The notes under the pieces are model-generated. The model had not been told where the DNA came from. It saw only the letters and a list, made by a program, of their open reading frames with translations, and did no database searches. Of a stretch of 64,000 bases of DNA, positions 44,791-52,316 are shown piece by piece. Source of the stretch: an uncultured Hungatella sp. (GTDB lineage Bacteria; Bacillota; Clostridia; Lachnospirales; Lachnospiraceae); contig CAJUEJ010000002.1 in NCBI GenBank assembly GCA_910585435.1, positions 88,165 to 152,164 on the forward strand. The letters run 5' to 3'. The stretch's first letter is position 1. Every line of letters begins with the position of its first letter. Position numbers and translations under genes: made by a program.

Positions 44791-45339
44791 CTACTCTGCC
44801 GCCCTCTCTTTCTCAAACACATATTCCCACAAAAGACAATACTCCTGATAAAATGGATATGCTTCAAACTCCTGAAAGTGCTCCCTCAGGCTTTTGTAGT
44901 ACCAGGCATGCATCCTTTTATCCTTCTCGTGAAACTTCTGCCAGATTTCATCCCCCACAACCAGGTAATCTGCTGCCGTACTGCGCAGATTGCTCAGCTT
45001 GTCCGCAAATGCAATAACCTTTTCTTCATATGTGGCATCCTTCAGCCGGTCAATGGTCGCCTGCTTTCTCTCCTTCCATGTCCTGGTCTTATCCTCGCTC
45101 TCTGTCTGAACCAGATCTGCAACCCTGGTTCCAAAGGTTTCCTTCAGTTTTTCATAAGTAACATTGGCATCCTCGATTACATCATGGAGGTAGGCGGCTG
45201 CAATCACTTCCACATCATCTGTCATTGCTGAAACCACCATGGCCACCTCCATAGGATGAACGATATAGGGAAGATGGCTTCCCTTGCGAACTGCACCCTC
45301 ATGGGCCTTTGCGGCAAATCTTGCTGCTTCTTTAATCAT
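44791..45339 (-). CDS. HD-domain phosphohydrolase, SpoT/MESH1-like (possible small alarmone hydrolase)
   Basis: A 182-residue protein consisting of one HD domain: YIVHPMEVA, AAAYLHDVIEDANVTYE and FADKLSNLRSTA match the hydrolase half of RelA/SpoT and MESH1. There is no synthetase domain. It likely removes pyrophosphate from (p)ppGpp or hydrolyses a related nucleotide. The ATG at 45339 with AGAGAGGG upstream is preferred to the ATG at 45363. A hairpin (GGCGGCAG/CTGCCGCC) overlaps its stop codon. It is not adjacent to the synthetase at 7065. Confidence 0.82.
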   Translation of the reverse strand: MIKEAARFAAKAHEGAVRKGSHLPYIVHPMEVAMVVSAMTDDVEVIAAAYLHDVIEDANVTYEKLKETFGTRVADLVQTESEDKTRTWKERKQATIDRLKDATYEEKVIAFADKLSNLRSTAADYLVVGDEIWQKFHEKDKRMHAWYYKSLREHFQEFEAYPFYQEYCLLWEYVFEKERAAE

Positions 45340-45529
45340 GAAAAACCCTCTCTTTTTGATCACTCAAGTAGTGTGTATCATGCAACAGTTCAGATCCCCC
45401 TTGAACTATTATATTATCATAACATAATTTATGGTAATTTAGAAGATAAACTTGTAAGAAACCAAATTTTCTGCTATGCTATGAAGGAGCATTTCGAGAG
45501 TACATTCCAATGAAGAAGGAGGTTTTTTC

Positions 45530-46222
45530 ATGAGCCAGCGCACTGCATATCGCCGAACTGCCATGGGTGGAAGCAGCTCCATTATGGATTCTCAGATAAT
45601 CCAGCTGCTTCTCTTTTATATACTGCCATTTATTATCATCAATTCCCTTATCTTCTTTCTGGTTACTGTGAAGCCGAAATATGAGGTAACCATAGGGGAG
45701 ACCAACGATTACCGCACGACTACCGTAACCTTTTCCATCAAGTCCCACCTGCCTCTGAAGGAAGTGACCATTACATTGAACTCAGAGCCTCTGGATCTGG
45801 TACGGACCGGCAAACAAACCTATCAGGCTGAGATCACCACCAACGGAATTCTGGATATCTATATGAAAAACTTTAACGGCATGTCCCTGTCTGAATACGA
45901 GGTTATCGATATCTTAGACGACGGGGCGCCAGAGCTGGTTTCTTATGATGTAAACGACGGAATTCTGTCTCTCACCGTAAAGGATACCCAGTCCGGCATC
46001 GATTATGCCGCAATTCACGCCACCACCGCGTCCGGACAGGTGCTTGAGCCCCTTTCCGTCGACCGTTCCAGCGGATTCATCACGTTCCAGCTGGATCCTG
46101 ACGGGCTTACCGTCTCTATAAAGGATTTATCCGGCAACGAATATCTTCCCAGCTTCTCTGTAGTGACAGAAGCGTCTTCTGACGGCGCCAGCTCCGGCCA
46201 GGGGCAGCTGATGGTTCAGTAA
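45530..46222 (+). CDS. Unknown membrane-anchored extracellular protein
   Basis: A 230-residue protein of no family I recognise. A polar N-terminus is followed by one membrane helix at about 24-46 (LLLFYILPFIIINSLIFFLV). The rest is beta-strand-rich and hydrophilic, suggesting Ig-like folds outside the cell. It has no Cys in the exposed part and a Ser/Gly-rich C-terminus. AAGGAGG gives strong initiation. A terminator follows at 46257. Orientation suggests a single-gene unit. Confidence 0.75.
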   Translation: MSQRTAYRRTAMGGSSSIMDSQIIQLLLFYILPFIIINSLIFFLVTVKPKYEVTIGETNDYRTTTVTFSIKSHLPLKEVTITLNSEPLDLVRTGKQTYQAEITTNGILDIYMKNFNGMSLSEYEVIDILDDGAPELVSYDVNDGILSLTVKDTQSGIDYAAIHATTASGQVLEPLSVDRSSGFITFQLDPDGLTVSIKDLSGNEYLPSFSVVTEASSDGASSGQGQLMVQ

Positions 46223-46256
46223 ATCCCCAGGCCTGTCATCCGGCACCGCCATGCAA

Positions 46257-46300
46257 AAAGGGCATTGCAAGGTCTTTACCCCTGCAGTGCCCTTTCTTTT
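46257..46300. terminator. Bidirectional terminator after the anchored protein and the LacI gene
   Basis: AAAGGGCATTGCAAGG and CCTGCAGTGCCCTTT form a long stem with one mismatch; TTTCTTTTTAT follows on the plus strand and CTTTTTGCAT on the minus strand. Confidence 0.85.
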
Positions 46301-47328
46301 TATCTCTTCTTTGTAGACTGCCCCTCAATCAGCTGCCCTTTAAAGACCTTCTGCTGATTCTGGGCCTTGTCTCTGATTCTGTCAAACAATATCTTAATGG
46401 TGGCATAGGCCATCTCCTCCACCGGCTGGCGGATGGTCGTAATGGCAGGATTATAGTAGCGCGCCATCTCCATGCCATCAAAGCCGGCGATAGAATAATC
46501 CTCAGGTACTGATTTGCCTGCATCAAAGACTGCCTTGCAGGCCCCGATGGCAATACTGTCAGATACTGCAAACAGTGCCGTAATATCCTGGCCTGTCTCC
46601 ATCACTTTCTTCATCTGGCTGTATCCGTTGCTCATGGTATAGCACTCGATATCTTCATCGCTGTAGAAACACCAGGAAGGATTAAACCGGATTCCGTGAT
46701 CCTGCAACGCCTTTTTGTATCCCTCCAGGCGCAGCTTCCCGATACTCTCATCCAGGGGGGTAGCGGCCAGAATCCCGATTTTTCTATGCCCCTGCTCACA
46801 CAGATAGCTGACAATCTTATAGCTTTCCTGTACATCATCTACAGATACGCTGGAAAAATCCCCCTTCCCCATCTCATCCGTAATCCCAACTGTAGACAAT
46901 ACAAAGGGGATATCTAGCTGCTTCAGCTTCCCTCTGCCATGAGAAAAACAGCCTCCCAGAAAGATAATTCCCTTGGGCTTTCTCTCCTTCATCACTTCAA
47001 TGGCCACATCCACTTCATCTTCTCCCTCCTCCACACGGCAGAGGAAAAAAGAATACCGTTTCTTCTGAATCTCTTCCTCAAAGATTCGGATCATACTGCT
47101 GAAAAATGGATTGTCAATTCCCTTAACCAAAAGCACAATCACCCTGGAGACTGAACGTTTTAAATTCCTGGCGCTGTTGTTGGGAATATAATTATTCTCT
47201 TTAATCACCTGAAGAATCATATTCTTTGTCTCTTCATTGATATCCGGATGGTTATTAATTGCCCGGGATACGGTACTGACACCCACTCCGCAAATCCTGG
47301 CCACATCTTTGATGGTTATACTGTCCAT
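46300..47328 (-). CDS. LacI family repressor of the maltodextrin operon
   Basis: A 342-residue protein. The N-terminal helix-turn-helix reads TIKDVARICGVGVSTVSRAIN with the hinge NNSARNLKRS. The periplasmic-binding-like sensor domain follows (VIVLLVKGIDNPFFSSM, then IGILAATPLDESIGKLRLEGY). It is the last gene of the malE-F-G-Q operon, 2 bp after malQ, and its likely operators are the paired AACGTTTCC sites upstream of malE. MalR-type response to maltose or maltodextrin is inferred. Confidence 0.9.
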   Translation of the reverse strand: MDSITIKDVARICGVGVSTVSRAINNHPDINEETKNMILQVIKENNYIPNNSARNLKRSVSRVIVLLVKGIDNPFFSSMIRIFEEEIQKKRYSFFLCRVEEGEDEVDVAIEVMKERKPKGIIFLGGCFSHGRGKLKQLDIPFVLSTVGITDEMGKGDFSSVSVDDVQESYKIVSYLCEQGHRKIGILAATPLDESIGKLRLEGYKKALQDHGIRFNPSWCFYSDEDIECYTMSNGYSQMKKVMETGQDITALFAVSDSIAIGACKAVFDAGKSVPEDYSIAGFDGMEMARYYNPAITTIRQPVEEMAYATIKILFDRIRDKAQNQQKVFKGQLIEGQSTKKR

Positions 47329-47330
47329 GC

Positions 47331-48827
47331 TTAAATTCCTCTTCCATATAACTGATTCATCTCACGGCACCGTTTGATAATCTCCGGTGTGAACTGCCCT
47401 TTCTTCAGCCTCCACGTCCAGTTCCCGCCTAAGGTTGAGGGAAGATTGATCCTGGCCTCTCCGTCCAGGCTTAAGTAATCCTGGATGGGAATAACAGCCA
47501 GATCCGCCACGCTGGCCAGCGCCAGGCGGATGAAATCCCAGGAAATCTCCTCCTCTGTGGCCCCCGGATTGTTCATATAGTCCACCGAAAGCTTCCGATC
47601 CTCCGGATCCAAAGCCTTATACCATCCTCTTATGGTGTCATTGTCATGAGTTCCTGTGTAAACCACACAGTTATGGGGATAAAAATAGGGCAGATAATTG
47701 CTGGTCTCCCTGGAGTCAAAGGCAAACTGCAGCACCTTCATCCCCGGGAACCCGGTGTCCTCCAGAAGCTTGCGCACTGTGGGGGTCAGAAAGCCCAGAT
47801 CTTCCGCAATAATATCCACAGTCCCGAAGGTCTCTTTCATCTTTTTGAAGATAGAAAGCCCCGGCCCTTTCTTCCAGGCCCCGTGCATAGCCGTCTCTTC
47901 TCCTGCCGGAATGGAATAGTACTCATCAAATCCGCGGAAATGATCCACTCTCACCACATCATACAAGTCAAAACAATATTCCATACGCTGCATCCACCAT
48001 GCAAAGCCTGTCTTCTCATGGTAGTCCCAGCGGTACAGGGGATTGCCCCACAGCTGCCCCGTAGCCGAGAAGCCGTCAGGTGGGCATCCTGCCACAGAAA
48101 CAGGGCGGCTCTCCTCGTCAAACTGGAACAGCTCCGGATGGCACCAGCTGTCCGCACTGTCAAACGCCACATAAATGGGAATATCGCCGATGATCCTGAT
48201 TCCCTGCTTGTGGGCATAGCTTTTCAGTTTACTCCACTGCTTCTTAAATTCCATCTGCTGAAATTCGAAAAACAGGATTTCATCTGCCAGTTCTTCCTGG
48301 TATCTTTTTACCGCCTTAGGCCTGCGCAGCTTTATGTCCTCATCCCACTCTGCCCAGTTTTTCTCCCCGAAAGACTTCTTTACCGCCGCATAGAAGCAGT
48401 ACTCCTTTGTCTCCTCACAGAGATCTGCTTCCAGAAGCTTTGCCAGCTCCTTATCAGGCTTATCTACCTTCTTTTTCCAGCGCTCATATGCCTTCCGAAG
48501 CACTAAAAAACGGTTGTTATAAATAGCCTCATAATCAATGGTTCCGGCATCCTTGCCGAAGTCCGCCTTCCGGCACTCTGCTTTTGTCAAAAGCCCTTCT
48601 TTTATCAGCTGCTCTAAATCTATGAAATATGGATTTCCGGCAAAAGCGGAAAAGGACTGATAGGGGGAATCCCCGTATCCGGTAGGCCCTACAGGCAGAA
48701 TCTGCCAGTAGTTCTGGCCTGCCTCCTTTAATTTATCTATAAAATCATACGCTTCTTTTGAAAATGCCCCGATCCCATACTCAGAGGGAAGACTGGCTAT
48801 GGGAAGCAAAATTCCACATTCTCGCAC
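47331..48827 (-). CDS. malQ: 4-alpha-glucanotransferase (GH77)
   Basis: A 498-residue amylomaltase of usual bacterial length. GH77 features: the N-terminal GILLPIASLPSEYGIGAF, the nucleophile region VVRVDHFRGFDEYYSIP, IIAEDLGFLTPTV with the acid/base Glu, and YTGTHDNDTIRGWY. It transfers glucan chains between maltodextrins, feeding glucose and long dextrins into metabolism. The start is a GTG with AGGAGG 8 nt upstream. It is 121 bp after the MalG-type gene in the operon. Confidence 0.95.
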   Translation of the reverse strand: MRECGILLPIASLPSEYGIGAFSKEAYDFIDKLKEAGQNYWQILPVGPTGYGDSPYQSFSAFAGNPYFIDLEQLIKEGLLTKAECRKADFGKDAGTIDYEAIYNNRFLVLRKAYERWKKKVDKPDKELAKLLEADLCEETKEYCFYAAVKKSFGEKNWAEWDEDIKLRRPKAVKRYQEELADEILFFEFQQMEFKKQWSKLKSYAHKQGIRIIGDIPIYVAFDSADSWCHPELFQFDEESRPVSVAGCPPDGFSATGQLWGNPLYRWDYHEKTGFAWWMQRMEYCFDLYDVVRVDHFRGFDEYYSIPAGEETAMHGAWKKGPGLSIFKKMKETFGTVDIIAEDLGFLTPTVRKLLEDTGFPGMKVLQFAFDSRETSNYLPYFYPHNCVVYTGTHDNDTIRGWYKALDPEDRKLSVDYMNNPGATEEEISWDFIRLALASVADLAVIPIQDYLSLDGEARINLPSTLGGNWTWRLKKGQFTPEIIKRCREMNQLYGRGI

Positions 48828-48948
48828 CCTGACATCCTCCTTTTATTCTGTTCCTAAATATCATAACAGAAGTTTTTGTTTTGTAAAACAATTTCTTACA
48901 AATTTCCCGGCTTTTCTGCCATATTTTTGCTTCTGTTTACAGGCAGTT

Positions 48949-49788
48949 TTACCCCTTCACCGCACCGGCCACAACGCCTTCGATGATGTATTTCTGGCAG
49001 AACAGATAGAATACAATAATCGGAATAATCGCCAGCACCAGCACACCCATCATGGCACCCATATCTATGGATCCGTAACCGCCTCTTAAGTACTGAATCG
49101 CAATGGGAACCGTCTTAAATCTCTTCATATCCAGGTTCAGATAGGGGAGAAGGTAGTCATTCCAGATCCACATTGTCTGAAGGATTGCCACAGTCACACA
49201 GGTAGGCTTCATAATAGGCAGCACCACATCAAAGAACGTATGAATCGGAGTACAGCCGTCAATCATAGCCGCCTCCTCAATCTCCAGGGGGATGGATTTG
49301 ACAAAGCCGGTAAACATAAACACCGAAAGTCCGGCGCCGAATCCCAGATACACGATAATCAGTCCCCAGGGAGTGTTTAAGCGGAGCATGTTGACAATTT
49401 TGGACAGAGGAAACATAACCATCTGGAATGGTACTATCATGGAAAACAGGCACAGATAGTAAAAAATACTGGTAAATTTATTTTTAACACGGCAGATATA
49501 CCAGGCGCACATGGAAGTACACAGGATGATCACCAGCACCGAACCAACGGTGATAAACAAGGTCCATCCGAAAGCCTCTATCAATCCGGTTTTCTCAATG
49601 CCGTTTACATAGTTCTCCAGGCCTACATACATCTTTCCTGTAGGAAAGGCAAAGGGCCGGCGGCTGATATACGCTTTCTTTTTAAAGGAATTTATGACAA
49701 CCAGTGCGATGGGACACAGCCACAGCACAGACAGGACGGAAAATAAAATTGTCATTATAAGATTCTTCTGCTGTTTATTCTTTCCCAT
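48949..49788 (-). CDS. Maltodextrin-type ABC transporter permease (MalG-like)
   Basis: A 279-residue permease with six helices and the EAA loop EEAAMIDGCTPIHTFFDVVLP. It shares one base with the stop of the MalF-like gene (TAATG). With the MalF-like permease and the binding protein it forms a sugar importer without its own ATPase. Maltodextrin as substrate is inferred from malQ and the LacI-type regulator in the operon. Confidence 0.88.
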   Translation of the reverse strand: MGKNKQQKNLIMTILFSVLSVLWLCPIALVVINSFKKKAYISRRPFAFPTGKMYVGLENYVNGIEKTGLIEAFGWTLFITVGSVLVIILCTSMCAWYICRVKNKFTSIFYYLCLFSMIVPFQMVMFPLSKIVNMLRLNTPWGLIIVYLGFGAGLSVFMFTGFVKSIPLEIEEAAMIDGCTPIHTFFDVVLPIMKPTCVTVAILQTMWIWNDYLLPYLNLDMKRFKTVPIAIQYLRGGYGSIDMGAMMGVLVLAIIPIIVFYLFCQKYIIEGVVAGAVKG

Positions 49789-50630
49789 TATTGCTGTACC
49801 TCCTTTCTCCTGGTCAGTACATTCTGGGTTACGGCGATGATTCCCACCAGAACAAAGAATATAACTGCCTTAGCCTGGCCTACGCCCTCCCAGCCGGCTC
49901 TTCCGTAAAACGTGGAAAAGATGTTTAAGGCCAGCATCTCAGACATCTTGGAAGGTTCTCCGTTGGTCAATGCCAGGTTCTGGTCAAACAGTTTAAACCC
50001 GTTGGTCAAAGTCAAAAATGTACAGATAGTAATGGATGGCATAACCATGGGAAGGGTTACATTTTTAAGTACCTGCCAGTTGTTTGCACCGTCAATCTTG
50101 GCTGCCTCCACCAAATCTCCTGGTATATTCTGGATGCCTGCGATGTAAATAATCATCATATATCCGATTTGCTGCCAGCACATCAGGATAACCAGCCCCC
50201 AGAAGCCATAGACAGAAGAGTAGGTCAGGGTCTTTTCAAACGGAAGCAGAAGGCCATTAAGTAAAAGGCTCCACACATAACCTAAGATAATACCGCCGAT
50301 TAAGTTGGGCATAAAGAACACGGTACGGAAAATATTGGTTCCCTTAATCTTTTTCGTCAGCAAAAGGGCGATGGCAAATGCAAAAAAGTTGATAAACACA
50401 ACGCTGACTATGGTAAACAGAGTGGTATACCATAATGCGTGGCCAAAGCTTGGGTCAGTCAGGGCCTTCACATAATTTCCGATTCCTATAAAGGTGGCAT
50501 CGTTAATGGTGGTAAATTTACAGAAAGACAGCCATACGCCTACTAGAAACGGTGCAATAAAGCCCATGGTAAATGCTAATAATGTTGGCAAAACAAAGAC
50601 AGGAAAATACCGTTTGATCGCCTTATCCAT
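49788..50630 (-). CDS. Maltodextrin-type ABC transporter permease (MalF-like)
   Basis: A 280-residue permease with six helices and the EAA loop VEAAKIDGANNWQVLKNVTLPM. It lacks the long N-terminal and periplasmic extensions of enteric MalF, as is usual for Firmicutes. It lies 97 bp after the binding-protein gene, with a hairpin in the gap, and is coupled to the following permease. Confidence 0.88.
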   Translation of the reverse strand: MDKAIKRYFPVFVLPTLLAFTMGFIAPFLVGVWLSFCKFTTINDATFIGIGNYVKALTDPSFGHALWYTTLFTIVSVVFINFFAFAIALLLTKKIKGTNIFRTVFFMPNLIGGIILGYVWSLLLNGLLLPFEKTLTYSSVYGFWGLVILMCWQQIGYMMIIYIAGIQNIPGDLVEAAKIDGANNWQVLKNVTLPMVMPSITICTFLTLTNGFKLFDQNLALTNGEPSKMSEMLALNIFSTFYGRAGWEGVGQAKAVIFFVLVGIIAVTQNVLTRRKEVQQ

Positions 50631-50678
50631 AATCTCATCCTTTCTCTTACTACAGATTCAGATACCCTGAAAGAAATA

Positions 50679-50707
50679 GCGGGGTGAGCGTATGCCACCC
50701 ACCCCGC
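50679..50707 (-). terminator. Intercistronic hairpin between maltodextrin-binding protein and permeases
   Basis: GCGGGGTG (50679-50686) and CACCCCGC (50700-50707) form a perfect 8-bp GC-rich stem. On the minus strand TATTTCTTTC follows, without a full T tract. It parallels the hairpin at 28410 in the other sugar operon. Confidence 0.55.
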
Positions 50708-50727
50708 CTTAGTTATCTTTTGAAGCA

Positions 50728-52161
50728 TTAGTTATTTGCTGCCTGATATTCAGTTGCCCATCCGTCAACAAATGCGGTCACAACTGCATCCCACTCACCT
50801 GTTCCCTGTGCATATTCCAGCATAGCGCTTCCCAGCTGATTCTTCCACTCCTCAGAAGGCATGGTGGTAAAGTTCCAGGTAACAGAAGTGCTGCCGTTCT
50901 TCATAAACTCATCTGCTGCAGCCAGAAGCGGGTTAGCCGGCAGATACTCTTCTGTAAAGGTGCTGAAAGGAGTCACAAAGCCCATCTCCTTTGCCAGGCC
51001 GTTCTTACCGATATCGCTCTCAACTACCCACTGAAGGAAATCCAGGGTAGCCTGAATATTCTCCTGGGGAGCCTGGCTGTTGACACACCAGTAGTTCTCA
51101 GAGCCTGTGCAGAGTCCCTGATTCTCCTCACCGTCAGCGCCGATATAGATAGGCAGCATTCCCAGATCCTCATCTGCTACTTCGTTGCCCTGGATATCGC
51201 CGTAAGCCCAGGTACCGTTCTGATAGAAGACAGCCTCGCCCAGTGCAAATTCAGAAGCCGCATCCTCACCGGTTTTGCCGGAAAGCAGTGTAGGCGCACA
51301 GGTGGAATCCGTAATATACAGATCGAAAATCTGCTTGAAGTTGTCAAGATAGGTTCCCTTTACTGCATCTGTAGAGCTGATTCCGTCTGCCTTATACTCG
51401 TAGTACAGAGGAAGGTTTGCCAGATGGGTTTTGAATCTCCAGTCAGAGGAGGCATCAAAGCCTGTGGAGGCAAATGCACCTTCGATTCCCAGATCGTCCT
51501 TCTTGGCCTGCATGTCATCTGCCACAGCCTTTAAGGTTGCAAAGCTTTTAATGTCATCTGGGGAAGAAATCACCGCACCCTCTGTGGCTATATAATCATT
51601 CAGCAGTTTCTTATTGTAGATGATTCCGTAAGTCTCAATTACATATGCGATTCCCTTTACAGCTCCGTCTGCATCAATCAAAGCAAAGTCATCGCTGGTC
51701 AAATCCTTATACACAGCACTGTCCTTCAAATCATAGCAGTAATCCTTCCAGGAAGCCAGGCCTACAGGGCCGTTTACCTGGAATAAGGTAGGTGCTTCGC
51801 TCTTTGCCATCTCTGATTTCAAGGTCTGCTCATAAGTTCCTGAAGCTGCCGTAACCACAGTCACCGGAACTCCTGTCTCCGCCGTGTAAGCTTCCCCAAG
51901 GGCCACCCACTGATCTGCCTGCTCCGGCTTAAAATTCAGATAATATACAGAGCCTTCCCCTGCCGCAGAGTCTTTGCCTGCCGCAGAGTCTTTGCCTGCC
52001 GGCGCTGCTGTGGTTTCTGCTGCCGCCGTGGTTTCTGCCGGTGCAGCTCCCCCTGCTGTGGTGGTCTCATCCGTGCCGGATCCGCCGCCGCAGGCTGTCA
52101 GCATGCTTGCTGCCATGGCTGCTGTTAACGTAACTGCTGCTAATCTCTTCATTTTTTTCAT
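50728..52161 (-). CDS. Maltodextrin-type ABC substrate-binding lipoprotein
   Basis: A 477-residue solute-binding protein. The signal peptide ends in the lipobox MLTAC (Cys24), followed by a Ser/Thr/Ala/Glu/Gly linker that includes a short tandem duplication (GKDSAA twice), then the binding fold (VYYLNFKPEQADQWVALGEA). The ATG at 52161 has AAGGGAAGG upstream; the open frame extends to 52284 without signal features. It is the first gene of the operon with two permeases, malQ and the LacI-type repressor. Confidence 0.88.
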   Translation of the reverse strand: MKKMKRLAAVTLTAAMAASMLTACGGGSGTDETTTAGGAAPAETTAAAETTAAPAGKDSAAGKDSAAGEGSVYYLNFKPEQADQWVALGEAYTAETGVPVTVVTAASGTYEQTLKSEMAKSEAPTLFQVNGPVGLASWKDYCYDLKDSAVYKDLTSDDFALIDADGAVKGIAYVIETYGIIYNKKLLNDYIATEGAVISSPDDIKSFATLKAVADDMQAKKDDLGIEGAFASTGFDASSDWRFKTHLANLPLYYEYKADGISSTDAVKGTYLDNFKQIFDLYITDSTCAPTLLSGKTGEDAASEFALGEAVFYQNGTWAYGDIQGNEVADEDLGMLPIYIGADGEENQGLCTGSENYWCVNSQAPQENIQATLDFLQWVVESDIGKNGLAKEMGFVTPFSTFTEEYLPANPLLAAADEFMKNGSTSVTWNFTTMPSEEWKNQLGSAMLEYAQGTGEWDAVVTAFVDGWATEYQAANN

Positions 52162-52221
52162 AGATACAACCTTCCCTTCTTTGCTGCGTAGTATTGTTTT
52201 TAGTAGCTTTAGGTGATGGTT

Positions 52222-52261
52222 TTGGAAACGTTTTCGGTATCGGTATCGGTAACGTTTCCAA
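52222..52261. promoter_or_regulatory. Twin inverted LacI-type operators upstream of malE-like gene
   Basis: TTGGAAACGTT at 52222-52232 and AACGTTTCCAA at 52251-52261 are perfect inverted copies; each is itself a LacI-type half-palindrome around CG (GAAACGTTTTC, GTAACGTTTCC). The CGGTATCGGTATCGG repeat lies between them. Position just downstream of the -10 suits repression. Either site could also be bound by CcpA. Confidence 0.65.
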
Positions 52262-52274
52262 CCCTCATGACCAT

Positions 52275-52303
52275 AATATAGCACAATCCCTTACAAAAAA
52301 CAA
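52275..52303 (-). promoter_or_regulatory. Promoter of the maltodextrin operon
   Basis: On the minus strand TTGTTT (52298-52303), a 17-bp spacer and TATATT (52275-52280). It lies between the stop of the giant surface-protein gene and the operators. Confidence 0.65.
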
Positions 52304-52316
52304 CTGTTATTTTTTC

